Assembly (NCBI RefSeq): GCF_000316645.1
Contig: NC_019684.1
Coordinates: 2,447,501 to 2,511,500 of the forward strand
Reading direction: 5' to 3'
DNA length: 64,000 nucleotides
Source of the DNA: Nostoc sp. PCC 7524
GTDB lineage: Bacteria > Cyanobacteriota > Cyanobacteriia > Cyanobacteriales > Nostocaceae
Positions 18,401 through 26,253 of this stretch are shown one piece after another (within the stretch, counting starts at the first letter, position 1; each line of letters begins with the position of its first letter). The notes under the pieces were generated by a model. It worked only from the letters and a program-made list of their open reading frames with translations, was not told the DNA's origin and ran no database searches. The position numbers and the translations under genes are program-made.

Positions 18401-21400
18401 ACGTAAGAACCTAGCGGTAAAGCTAACCAGTCTACTTCGGGATTACGACCAATAATAGGGCTTGGTGGTGGCGCACCTAAAATCACCTCTGGGTTGACTG
18501 GTTCAACTGTGTATCTTCCATTACCATTAAAAGGAGAACCAGATGGTAAGCCGCCTGTAGAACCATAAGGTTCTATTAAAGGAGAAGGAGCATTACCGCC
18601 AGATACAAATTCTAAAATAATATCGGCATAACCATCACCAGGCCGAGTTACATTCCTCAGAGGAAATGTTTGTTCAAATCCATCTGGTATTATTTCACGA
18701 ACAATGTAAGTTCCAGGTGCAAGGTTGTTAAATTCATACTGCCCTGTCTCATCAATATCAAGGGTGTTGGGGTCATCTTGTGCCGTGACTTGGACGGGTT
18801 CTCCAGAGTCAAGTATGCCATTATTATTAATATCTAAATAAATACTAACCCCTGCTAAACCAGGTTCTAAAACACTTCTACTGCCTTCCCCAATACCACC
18901 AAACGCATCTAATATGTCATCAATAGAAGTAAATTTTGTGCCATCAGGGTCAATCGTTTGAATCACACTCAAAGACGCATCATTACCTACCCCAAAGGCA
19001 GACAAATTAAATCCTTGTGCCTTTAGACGTTCTACCTCATCAACAATTGATCCACCCCGGTTCTGTTCTCCATCGGTTAAGAAGATTACGTTACCATTAC
19101 CTGTCTGTGTTCCAATAGAAGCAAAAGTTTCTTCCACTTTGCGTAGTGCCACTTCTGGGTTAGTTCCAGTGTTGTTGCCCACACCAAATGCTCCAGAGCG
19201 AATGGAGCGTAATATTTCCTCTACATCGGTTGTCCCATCACTATTGCTGTCTGTGCCTAGTGTGGTGGTTAACTGTAAACCATTTGTGCCTAAGTTCATG
19301 TCTGCATGAGCTGCAAACCCACTATACACAACAATGGCCACCTGCGCCCTATCTCCCAGTCCTTGACTATTCAATTGTTGGTTAAGAGCAATAAAGGCAG
19401 CAATTTCTGCATCTAACCTCGTATTTTCTAAACCATCGCCATTAAAGTCACCAATGGGAGAACCGACAAAACCAAAATCTGCACTCCCTGATACATCTAA
19501 AACGTAGACAACATCAGGATTGGCTCCTTGTACCAGTTCATTATCTCTAACCCCATTCCCGTTTAAATCATTCCATTTAATACCTCTAATTGTTCCGAAA
19601 TTAGCAAAAGCCGGAACTTCTACCGTAAAAGTTTGGATATCTGTTCCACCACGACCATCGTTGACTTCTACGGTAAATTCATAAAACGGCTTTAAATCTG
19701 CTGATGGGGTAAAGCTTAAAACTCGATTCTCATCAATCTCTGTTCCCAAAGGCGCATTCAGCAGCGTATAGGTCAGATCATCCCCATCAGGATCGGTGGC
19801 TGTAATTTGGTAAGTATAGGTTGATTGAGTTTGGGTATCAAAGATACTTTCAGGCGTGCTGGTAATTTCGGGTGCGCCGTTAATTCCTTCTCTGGTCAAA
19901 AACTGTTGCGATCGCCCTTGATTTCCGGCTGTATCTACTGCCACTATCGTAAAAGGTGCTTGGCCTGCTACTGGCATGGGAACATCAATAAAGCTAAAAT
20001 TCCCTTGACTATCTGCCGTGAGCATTTGTTGGGTTTCTAGCAACGCCACTGTTAACCCTGGCTCGGTTTGTCCCTCCAGAGTAACGAAGCGATCGCTTGT
20101 AATTCCATCCCCTAATATTCCTGTATCACTTTCGGGAGCTAACCCAAATGTTAGGGGTGGAGGTGTCAGATCAAGGATGAAGCTTATCGTTACTATCTCA
20201 GATTCTTGCCCAGTGATATTTTTGGCTTTTAATTCCAGGGTATAATCTCCATCTGGCAAAGCACCATTACTTAAGACATCGTACTGTTCCAAAGAGATGG
20301 TAAAACTGCCGTCTTCATTCAACGCATCGCTAATATCAACAAAGCCGTTACCGTTAAGATTACCTTGTAAAGTGGTGGCATCTGTGATCTGTCCGTTAAC
20401 AGTGGGATCTTGGGTGAGGCGATCGCTGTTACTTACTCCCGTATCATTAGCAAGAGCTGCGCTAATCGTTGGCAGTTGAACGTTTTCATTGACATCAGTG
20501 ACATTTATAGTAAAGTTCTTGCTGTAGGTTAGGGAACTATCGCTGACATCAGTAGCTGTAAGGGTGAGGGGAACTGTGGTTTCAACTTCATAGTCTATGT
20601 TACGCTCATCCTTGAGCTTCAATTGGAGTGTACCATTATTGTTAACCACTTCAAAGCGGTCATCATTGACAGTAACGGTGTTGTTGAGGAAATCTGCTAC
20701 CAGATCGGGGTCAGTTACTGAGATTGTCCCCACCACTGCTCCGACTGCATTCTCCTCTACCTTATCCCCGTCCAACAGAATATCGGTTGGTGCTTCGTTA
20801 ACGTTAGTAATGCTGATATTAAAGACTTGTTCGTAACTCAATCCCCCAGCATCTGTGGTACGGACACGAATACTATAACTTGACTTAGTTTCAAAATTCG
20901 GTGAATCATTGATACGCAGTTCATTGCCAACAATGGTGAATGCTGTATTATCTGTATCACCCTCACCAGCAACTAGACTGTAAGTATGGGTATCGCCAAC
21001 ATCAGGGTCAGTTGTGGTGAATGTACCAATGGTGGTATTATCTGGCACATTCTCTGCACTACTAGCAGGAATCAGACTCAGATTTGTCGGTGCTGCGTTG
21101 ACTGGTTGAACTAAGCGTTGGAATGTTTGACTAAACTCCCCTTGATTCCCTGCTAAGTCTTTTGCAACTACAGTAAACAGATTATTTCCTTGAGTGAGTG
21201 AGATATCTGCAAAGCTAAACTGTCCTAGATTATTGCTTGTATTGCTAACTCCTGTTTGTTGCAAGGACACAATTAAATTAGCTTCTGTTGTCCCTACTAA
21301 GTTGACTGTCTCAAAGTTAGTTTGCAAATCTCCCACTGGCGCAGAATCAAAGTCTGGGTCAAGTTGTAGGTTTAAATTTGGTGCGGTTGTGTCTAGAACA

Positions 21401-22842
21401 AAATTGAAGCTGTAGACACTGGAGATATTGCCTTTATTATCGATAGCTTGGAGTTTTAATGTGTACGCACCATCATTGAGACTACCACCGTTAATTTGTC
21501 TTAACCGTGCCGAAGTCAAACTAAAAGTGCCATCCGGCTGTAGTGTATCAAAAATATCTACCGTAACTGGTTGATTATTTAAACCAGCTTTGAGACTGAC
21601 GAGATTGCTGGTTGCAGTTACTTTACCGTTAATTGTTGGGTCAAAGGTGAGGCGATCGCTGTCACTGACTCCTGTATCATTGACTAAGTTTGCTTCTATC
21701 TGTGGCGGTTCCCCAGGATTGGGTATAAAGTGACTAGAATAGCTACTTAAGTCATTTGGCGTAACGTTTTCTACATATATATAAGGTCTAGCTGACAGTG
21801 ACCCTGTACCATCACTGTCTATGAGAATAATTGTGCCACCTGTATAAGTGCTGAATTTGATGTAACCATCCGCAATGGGATTGAGTCCTTGATAGCCAAA
21901 ACTACTCAATACTTGGCTTACGTCAATCACATCCTGACGCAGTTCAAAGTCCTTGATGGTGTCGCCTGCATCCCTAATGCTTTGGTAAACAAATACATCA
22001 GCACCTAACCCACCTGTAATGATGTCTGCACCAGTACCTCCAATGATGCGATCGCTCAATGGTGTACCTGTTAAAACATCACGTCCACCTGTGCCAACAA
22101 TTTCGTTAACTGATTGTTCTACCAGCAAAGTTTGACCATTGATTGTGACTATCTTGTGGTCATCTTCTACTTTGATGGCTTGCAGTTGTCCTGGTGTTAA
22201 CTCAACCCCATCAACAATTGCAGCAAATAACTCTCCTTCATCTCCAGGAGTATCAACCGGATTTAATTGTGAATCTATATAATGTCCGAGTTCTTCAGTG
22301 AGAACTGTGGCGATCGCATTTGTAGGATTCTGTTGGACAAATTCTTGTGCCAGATAAATTGTATTTGTCTGCTGACTAAAAGCACCTTGGGCTTCGAGTT
22401 CCTGACCTGTAACAACTTCTATTGCTAGTAAGTTTTGACCCTGAGCTAAATCTTTAATCAGGGCTGTGGCTGTTTCTTGTTGCCATCCTGAGCCAAAGGC
22501 TACTTGTAAGCTGTCAATATAATTTGGTTTTTGCAGAAAATCCTCAAAGGATTGACCCACCTGTGAAAGTGCGAGGTTGATGGCTTCCCTATTAACTACT
22601 GGTGATGTTCCCACCAGAGGATCTACTAGCGAATGTAACCCAGAAAAATTAGAGTGAATAGCGAAATTCGGTGCTAGGGTTGTAGGCGTAAGTGACGGAA
22701 TCTCTATATTGTCAACCCTCATCAGACCAGAAGGCCGTTCTCTCAATCGTTCAGGCGACGGAAATAAAGATTGATCCAAAAGTGGATACTGAAAATCGAG
22801 GGAGGAGTTACCTTGGTCAAAAACGTTAAATTCGTTATACAT
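12469..22842 (-). CDS. Giant RHS-repeat surface protein with RTX, cadherin-like, VWA and SdrD-like modules
   Basis: A single 3457-residue frame. In order: an N-terminal region with a degenerate metallopeptidase-like motif (VLTEELGHYIDS near 180); an RTX-type calcium-binding motif near 248-285 (GTGGRDVLTGTPLSDRIIGG); Ig/cadherin-like modules to ~1080; a VWA domain from ~1105 with MIDAS motif LDVSGS; an SdrD-B-like module near 1330-1400 (SIYLDINNNGILDSGEPV); further putative-Ig modules; an RHS entry domain near 2196; YD repeats from ~2390 to ~3220; and the RHS core ending near 3294 (RFISQDPIGFAGQDVNLYRY, then DPSGLI). The last ~163 residues are an unrecognised variable tip. In polymorphic toxins the RHS cage encloses such a tip. 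There is no Sec signal; RTX proteins usually leave by type I secretion. The start was chosen as the first ATG. Confidence 0.92.
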   Translation of the reverse strand: MYNEFNVFDQGNSSLDFQYPLLDQSLFPSPERLRERPSGLMRVDNIEIPSLTPTTLAPNFAIHSNFSGLHSLVDPLVGTSPVVNREAINLALSQVGQSFEDFLQKPNYIDSLQVAFGSGWQQETATALIKDLAQGQNLLAIEVVTGQELEAQGAFSQQTNTIYLAQEFVQQNPTNAIATVLTEELGHYIDSQLNPVDTPGDEGELFAAIVDGVELTPGQLQAIKVEDDHKIVTINGQTLLVEQSVNEIVGTGGRDVLTGTPLSDRIIGGTGADIITGGLGADVFVYQSIRDAGDTIKDFELRQDVIDVSQVLSSFGYQGLNPIADGYIKFSTYTGGTIILIDSDGTGSLSARPYIYVENVTPNDLSSYSSHFIPNPGEPPQIEANLVNDTGVSDSDRLTFDPTINGKVTATSNLVSLKAGLNNQPVTVDIFDTLQPDGTFSLTSARLRQINGGSLNDGAYTLKLQAIDNKGNISSVYSFNFVLDTTAPNLNLQLDPDFDSAPVGDLQTNFETVNLVGTTEANLIVSLQQTGVSNTSNNLGQFSFADISLTQGNNLFTVVAKDLAGNQGEFSQTFQRLVQPVNAAPTNLSLIPASSAENVPDNTTIGTFTTTDPDVGDTHTYSLVAGEGDTDNTAFTIVGNELRINDSPNFETKSSYSIRVRTTDAGGLSYEQVFNISITNVNEAPTDILLDGDKVEENAVGAVVGTISVTDPDLVADFLNNTVTVNDDRFEVVNNNGTLQLKLKDERNIDYEVETTVPLTLTATDVSDSSLTYSKNFTINVTDVNENVQLPTISAALANDTGVSNSDRLTQDPTVNGQITDATTLQGNLNGNGFVDISDALNEDGSFTISLEQYDVLSNGALPDGDYTLELKAKNITGQESEIVTISFILDLTPPPLTFGLAPESDTGILGDGITSDRFVTLEGQTEPGLTVALLETQQMLTADSQGNFSFIDVPMPVAGQAPFTIVAVDTAGNQGRSQQFLTREGINGAPEITSTPESIFDTQTQSTYTYQITATDPDGDDLTYTLLNAPLGTEIDENRVLSFTPSADLKPFYEFTVEVNDGRGGTDIQTFTVEVPAFANFGTIRGIKWNDLNGNGVRDNELVQGANPDVVYVLDVSGSADFGFVGSPIGDFNGDGLENTRLDAEIAAFIALNQQLNSQGLGDRAQVAIVVYSGFAAHADMNLGTNGLQLTTTLGTDSNSDGTTDVEEILRSIRSGAFGVGNNTGTNPEVALRKVEETFASIGTQTGNGNVIFLTDGEQNRGGSIVDEVERLKAQGFNLSAFGVGNDASLSVIQTIDPDGTKFTSIDDILDAFGGIGEGSRSVLEPGLAGVSIYLDINNNGILDSGEPVQVTAQDDPNTLDIDETGQYEFNNLAPGTYIVREIIPDGFEQTFPLRNVTRPGDGYADIILEFVSGGNAPSPLIEPYGSTGGLPSGSPFNGNGRYTVEPVNPEVILGAPPPSPIIGRNPEVDWLALPLGSYVTVGFTDEVIIDGPGDDIFIRSFDPIDSANEFADVFVSSNGIDFELLGTINQRGLVSLDLANINFTKPVIAVRVQGLDNRGTSPGFDLISVEVLPGSIASPDFYTVQLEAGEIVENIDFGNVQIAINQDPIITSTPIIEAVVGQPYEYLVRANDPDGDPLTFSLNQAPEGMVIDPQTGRISYTPTITAITSNFDTSDSQIRPGADNQATFTNISQFNFTDAISDYAIGEGFNVFTNLPVGPVFRSAVSFDLSSLSSQVTSAKLQLLKNRTSGDPIETLGLFEVTTEINQLYTNRIGLVSPEIFEDLGTGTSYGTFDVATGGNPSEILEFELNEAAIAAINAASGDFFSIGLALLSANPNNTTQAAEYLFAFSGNAGIQRLVLETENKETVEILVNDGKGGEAVQNYTLSIVESSDNQPPVITSTPTISIALGETYEYQIEATDPNADSLTYSLINFPDGMEIDEFGKITWIPTEIGEFTLEIAVSDGRGGADTQIYRIEVVRDLAEDTEAPQVNLSFNSTVLKLGETLNLQIQGFDNIGLADLDLSFNGNSLVLTPDTVTNGLINTASITLNKTGVFEVVATATDFSGNTDTETISIRVINPNDTQAPITELDLSGFDPLNPVISELTDIVGTINDPDLEFYRVELAPVSLINLSNPAANDPDYITIAEGRANVDNGVLAQIDPNLYRNDSYYIRVYTQDYSGNANVQGVVLGINSQNKPGRFALEFTDLSIPLTGIPIEIQRRYDSLDAKFSGDFGYGWSLGLQDAQIQEAAPTGVDLSRDNFFGGNSFTVGTRVTLTTPDGRRVGFTFNPVPDLAGLLGVRYKPTFTPDAGVYDRLEVDYTPLSIRSDGSVGLYLFGFTYNPSQYRLITKDGTTYRYDQYKGLLDITDRNGNKLTYTDAGIFSSTGQSVNFNRDAQGRITEIIDPAGQGIIYNYDAQGNLVSVTDQAGLSATHTYSDSRPHYLEQIVDPRGNIVIKTEYDPQGRVIGVTDALGNIISNSYDVNATGSSKTQIDPLGNTTTTVWDDRGNVISIRDQVGAITTFTYDANNNPITVTDPRGFTTTRTFDTRGNLTSITNALGNSRTFTYDQFNNVITDTNSLGHITQFIYDANGNLVQVINATNQSNRFTYDNLGRVNSFIDANGNAITFSYANTTLGKPTQITFSDGSTQQIEYNQFGQITRLVDENGHATTYITDSIGRLIAQRDPLGNEITYTYDAQLITSVTDSLGNAESYEYDNAGQLIRRIDPFNGVTQLSYDALGRRISETDPLGNTTTTTYRGDGLITAITDAAGNTTYFEYDLAGNQTAVIDPLGNRTAFTYDALGRQIMQTDPLGNVTTYNYDAVNNLIAIIDRNNRQRTFTYDAVNRLLQENWLVDDTPVQIINFTYDAVGNLISVTNPDITNTFVYDSRDRVIQASTEISGLSPVVLTYTYDRTGNRISASDNLGVSVNSTYDPRNLLTSQTWQGTGIDPVRIDYAYNSRGDRTQIQRFSDLTGTQLIGSSTFNYDALQRLTEITHFDGAGSTLASYNYNYNAASLINSEIYKGQTTNYTYDSVNQLTNADRSILPDGNYNYDENGNPIGNGFVVGANNQILSDGTFNYSYDAEGSLVTKTNIATGNVTNYVYDFRNRLIEVVNKNADGNTTQFVEFKYDGFGRRISKTVNGETTYFINEGNNLWSELNEVGEVINRYLHGAKVDELIARYSPNERTSWYLTDRLGTVRDVANTVGELINSIDYNSFGQILAQTNPSAGDRFTFTGREYDEEIALYYYRARYYDANLGRFISQDPIGFAGQDVNLYRYVGNNPVNATDPSGLIAAIEYKIIIDLFVLGEPGSFIGALIGFLQGFGATNLVFIGNILEIANAGGDVIAEWGTAIDRTIEKMEEIQNELSRFNAVDIKQGLVSGFVDGAGLDVVKIQLKIPDLIVSEDDPFFGEIDLLERGGAALGIPTSIDIPLKGGGFEDGYREARIYLESLNPRR

Positions 22843-23495
22843 TTGGGATTTCCACCCTAGTATCTGGTTACGTCACTATGAGATCGCGTTTACACTTTTT
22901 TTGGGTACTGTTTGATTGATGGTGTAAATGCCCTCAATCCTGATTATTTGTCAATTTGTGGATGAACCAGAGACGTTGCTAGGATGCCACCTCACAAAGT
23001 TTTCTGTTTGATTACACATGACAAACAACCATGTAAATCCGAAAAATTGACGTAATCAGTTTTCCGTATTTATTTATAGGTGTACAAATAAAAATAAGTG
23101 CGATTTGGCGCGAAACAATAAAGATTATACTGAGTTAGTCACGAAGCCAATGCTAATTTTTCATAAAGAATACGTAAATAATTTGGTAAATATACTTAAG
23201 TTTTTTTGAAGAAAGTAATTATGGTAAGTGATTTGCTATACTATGCGAACTGTATCTAATGTATTGAATCAGCAAAATTACTAAACGCCTTGGTGAGACT
23301 TTAACTCTCAAAAATTAGAGTTTAATGGAATTTCAGTTTAAGGTTAAAAAGTATGGTTCTTCAGTACCTAATATGCTAAAAACACAATAAATAAAATTAA
23401 AAAGTGTAAAAATCCTTATAAAAATATTGCGGTGAGACCTATTCTACTTGAGAGGTTGTTTAAAAAGTTTTTGGCTGTGACTTTAAGTACATTCA
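22843..23495. other. Upstream region of the RHS gene
   Basis: About 650 bp of AT-rich DNA must include the promoter of the leftward RHS gene. No reading frame, repeat or RNA gene is supported. Confidence 0.4.
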
Positions 23496-23759
23496 GATCC
23501 CCCCTAACCCCCCTTAAAAAAGCTATCCATTATAAACATCTTTCTTAACATTTCGAGAGTATGAACTCACGTCTCTAGAACCCTGATTCGTTCGTTTTTC
23601 ATTCTCAATAAAAACACTGTTTTAGCGAGAAGAATAAATGATGATTTGTCAAGTATGCTTAAAGTTTCAGTCCTTAAGATGCTTATAGAGCAAGGGTTTT
23701 AAGATTGTAAAGAAAGATGTGGGTAACGCATAGCTTTTGAAGGGGGGCTAGGGGGGATC
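23496..23759 (-). repeat. MITE-like dispersed repeat, copy 2
   Basis: A 264 bp element starts GATCCCCCCTAACCCCCCTT and ends with its complement GGGGGGCTAGGGGGGATC. Read on the minus strand it matches the copy at 9892-10153, with differences only in the outer ~40 bp. The two copies are in opposite orientation and enclose 13.3 kb. Confidence 0.87.
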
Positions 23760-23783
23760 AAAACCTTAACTGAACCGTATTGA

Positions 23784-23970
23784 CATATAATCAAAGACTT
23801 GTCCTGGGGTGAACAACAAGTATTTTTAGAAATAAATAGACGGCAGTTTAAATGCGAAGTATGCAAGAAACCTTTTAGTGAAGATAGAAGAAGTCAGTAT
23901 AGATTTATGGCAAGGCTATAAAAATTTAATTATAGAATTGATGCCAGAGGCACAAGTAGTGGCAGATGTA
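23784..23970 (+). pseudogene. ISL3-family transposase remnant with internal deletion
   Basis: One frame reads IKDLSWGEQQVFLEINRRQF, then KCEVCKKPFSED, which is the zinc-finger region of ISL3 transposases. After a junction near 23885 a second frame reads EVSIDLWQGYKNLIIELMPE, then AQVVADV, which is the start of the ISL3 catalytic core. The DNA between these parts (normally more than 100 codons) and everything downstream is lost. It is a dead fragment sitting between the MITE-like copy and the IS110 element. Confidence 0.75.
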
Positions 23971-24123
23971 TCAGAAGCGATCGCACTATCCACGTAGGAG
24001 CCTAAATTCATTTATGGGGATTCCTTCTGACTTGAAAATCAAACTTTGGTAAAAAACTAAAGAAAGTATGTGGCTATTGTCGTTGAATGGCGACACAGCC
24101 GAAACAAAATATTGATTACAGGT

Positions 24124-25359
24124 TTAAATTGCGACCGGAACAGGTTCAACACTAACTTGATAACCAAGTTTTTCTAGGCGTTTAATCAAACGTTTCTTGA
24201 CACTTACATGTCGATGTTTGTCGAAATAATCAGCTCCTAAATCTTTATAAGGTTCTTGACGTGATATGAGATGGTAAGCGATCGTTAAAATAGAATGTGC
24301 AACAGCAACCGCAGCGCGTTTTTTTCCGCGTCGTGCCGACAGACGACGAAACTGTGCAGCAAGGTAAGTTTTAGTTCGAGCCAAAGCATGGGCAGCTTGA
24401 ACCAAAATAGTTCGTAAAACTCGATTACCTTTGCGAGTGCCGTCACAAAGCTTCTTACCGCCACTTTCATAGTTTCCAGGGGCAACCCCAGCCCAAGCAG
24501 CCAAATGTTCGGCACTTGGGAAGCGACTCATATCCGTGCCAATTTCCGAGACAATGATCTCAGCAGTTCGACGAGCAACACCAGGTATGGTGTCAACTAA
24601 CTCAACCGCTTGGTCGAAAGGGCGGCAATATTCCTCAATTTGTTGGTCAAAACATTTAATTGTTTCGTCTATGCTATCAATTTGACACAGTAGCTGTGCA
24701 AGAATGAATCGTTGATGAGGACGAACTCTACCCTCAAGTGCTTGAATCAGTAAATCGTGCTTTTTTCGCATGGTTCCTTTTGCCAAGTCCGCCATCAGTT
24801 CAGGACTAGCGCTACCTTCAACAATCGCAGCTAGCATTGCTCGTCCTGACACACCCATTACGTCACTGGCAACTGAGGCAAGTTTGATATTAGCAGCTTC
24901 CAGCACTTTTTGGACTCGATTCACTAAGTTAACTCTTTCGCGAATAAAATTGCTACGATGACGAGTTAAATCGCGCAAATCTCTTTGCTCCACAGGGGGA
25001 ATAAAACTCGCACGTAACAACCCATGTTGTAGTAGTTCGGCAATCCACTGCGAATCTTTGATGTCTGTTTTGCGTCCTGGCACCGCTTTTATATGACGGG
25101 CATTAACTAACATAACTTCAAAGTTTCCTTCTAGGATATTAAATACAGGTCGCCAGTACTCTCCAGTACTCTCCATTGCTACATGAGTACAATTGTGACT
25201 TGTTAACCAGTCAGAAAGTTTTAACAAGTCCTGAGTCATTGTAGTGAATGTGCGTATTTCCTTGTGCCATCCGGACGAAGACTTCGGGGTAATTACACAA
25301 GCTACCACCGTCTTTTTGTGTACATCTAGTCCTGCACAACGATTGTAGACTACCTGCAT
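24124..25359 (-). CDS. IS110-family transposase (DEDD recombinase)
   Basis: This 411-residue protein has an N-terminal RuvC-like DEDD domain: D12 (AGLDVHKKTV), E63 (VAMESTGEYW), D99 and D102 (GRKTDIKDSQWIAEL). The C-terminal Tnp domain contains LVDTIPGVARRTAEIIVSEI, then FPSAEHLAAWAGVAPGNYES, near residues 255-300; its catalytic Ser is expected within such a segment. Full length and uninterrupted, so probably functional. Family members use a bridge RNA encoded in a non-coding end of the element to choose target and donor sites. Confidence 0.95.
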   Translation of the reverse strand: MQVVYNRCAGLDVHKKTVVACVITPKSSSGWHKEIRTFTTMTQDLLKLSDWLTSHNCTHVAMESTGEYWRPVFNILEGNFEVMLVNARHIKAVPGRKTDIKDSQWIAELLQHGLLRASFIPPVEQRDLRDLTRHRSNFIRERVNLVNRVQKVLEAANIKLASVASDVMGVSGRAMLAAIVEGSASPELMADLAKGTMRKKHDLLIQALEGRVRPHQRFILAQLLCQIDSIDETIKCFDQQIEEYCRPFDQAVELVDTIPGVARRTAEIIVSEIGTDMSRFPSAEHLAAWAGVAPGNYESGGKKLCDGTRKGNRVLRTILVQAAHALARTKTYLAAQFRRLSARRGKKRAAVAVAHSILTIAYHLISRQEPYKDLGADYFDKHRHVSVKKRLIKRLEKLGYQVSVEPVPVAI

Positions 25360-25619
25360 ATCTCTTGAGCTACTACAACTTTCAAAATTGATAGGGGGCT
25401 AATACGTGGATATCTAAATAGTAGATTCTGACTTGCGTGCTCACTAAAACCAAAAAATTGCTCAGTGGCGACAATTGGTAATTCCTCTCGATATCCAGGT
25501 TAGACTGCCCTTCAGGCTCTGATGCTCTAATAAGGAAACAACCTCGCTTGTATCAGCCTTATCTTGGAAGTTACCACATTTTCATTCATGGTGATGAAAT
25601 TTTTTCATTGGGACTGCCC
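25360..25619 (-). ncRNA. Candidate IS110 left-end non-coding region (possible bridge RNA)
   Basis: About 260 bp lie upstream of the transposase start with no open frame. The region contains short complementary stretches such as GGCTCTGATGCTCTAATAAGG and TATCAGCCTTATC that could fold back on each other. In IS110-group elements the bridge RNA is transcribed from this position. This is a positional inference; I have not folded the sequence. Confidence 0.35.
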
Positions 25620-25639
25620 TCTGACTTCTTAAATAAAAA

Positions 25640-26020
25640 CTATATCTCTTCCTGATTAAATAGTTCTAACAACCCAATTGTGCCTACAAAAAAAGTATAA
25701 ATACCATATTGTAGTGGTATCCTGTTTTTCGCTGGTGCATAAATAGTTGCTATTACGGCTTCTAAAAAATGGATGGTGATAACAATTCGCTCTATCCAAA
25801 AAATTATAGTTAAATTATTTAAAATTGGCTTGTTATTTACCAACGTATAACCATTCCATAATTCTAAGATAATTGCTCCAGTCATAAGCACGACAGATAT
25901 TATTTTTATAAAAACAACTATTTTGGGGTTGACCTTTTGAAAAAGCATATTATGAAGAAATAGTTTGATATTAACCATATTGAATTGGTATGTCATTTTC
26001 TTAGAGGAAACTTTAGCCAA
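25640..26020 (-). CDS. Hypothetical small integral membrane protein
   Basis: A 126-residue protein with three hydrophobic segments, near residues 34-54 (IVVFIKIISVVLMTGAIILE), 69-92 (LTIIFWIERIVITIHFLEAV) and 102-121. The start is uncertain: Met9 or Met15 (MVNIKLFLHNML) are alternatives. It lies alone between the IS110 element and the LysR gene, and I do not recognise a family. Confidence 0.55.
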   Translation of the reverse strand: MAKVSSKKMTYQFNMVNIKLFLHNMLFQKVNPKIVVFIKIISVVLMTGAIILELWNGYTLVNNKPILNNLTIIFWIERIVITIHFLEAVIATIYAPAKNRIPLQYGIYTFFVGTIGLLELFNQEEI

Positions 26021-26041
26021 AATAGCGAATACTTAAAGTTC

Positions 26042-26250
26042 TCAGTATTCGCATACTCGCACTAAAGGTGATGGCGTTCGTCTTATACATCTTACTTTCA
26101 AGTCTGCCCACAGCAATGATGAGCAAAGTTCAATCGGTTCATCCGCTTCCGCAGATGGTTGTTCTGGTGGCGTTGAGGTTTGCAGCTCATTCTCTGGTGT
26201 TTCTGGTGATGTGGGAGAATCTGCTACTACTTCTGTAGGTGTGAAGACTA
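26042..26250 (-). pseudogene. Possible 3' gene remnant, Pro/Glu/Thr-rich
   Basis: An open stretch without a start codon directly follows the LysR stop. It reads TPTEVVADSPTSPETPENEL, then QTSTPPEQPSAEADEP, and ends at a TGA complement at 26042. Composition suggests a linker from a lost protein, but it may be chance. Confidence 0.22.
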
Positions 26251-26253
26251 AAA

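Larger units (their letters stand above)
23987..25627 (-). mobile_element. IS110-family insertion sequence (ends uncertain)
   Basis: The outer limits are given. Two alternative end pairs are visible. First, a 10 bp inverted repeat TATCCACGTA / TACGTGGATA at 23987-23996 and 25403-25412 (1426 bp). Second, an 8 bp direct repeat TCTGACTT at 24026-24033 and 25620-25627 (about 1.6 kb). IS110 elements lack true terminal inverted repeats and duplicate only a short core, so the second pair fits the IS110 layout better: a long non-coding left end upstream of the transposase and a short right end. The transposase at 24124-25359 is intact. Confidence 0.75.

Noticed and set aside
12469..22842. More than ten plus-strand open frames antisense to the RHS gene (for example 13630-13869, 16252-16716, 20018-20245)
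   Set aside because: They are shadows of a repetitive, continuous 3457-codon gene; none has a recognisable domain or plausible start context.
24285..24515. Open frames overlapping the IS110 transposase on either strand (also 24770-24961)
   Set aside because: Shadow frames of the intact 411-residue transposase.
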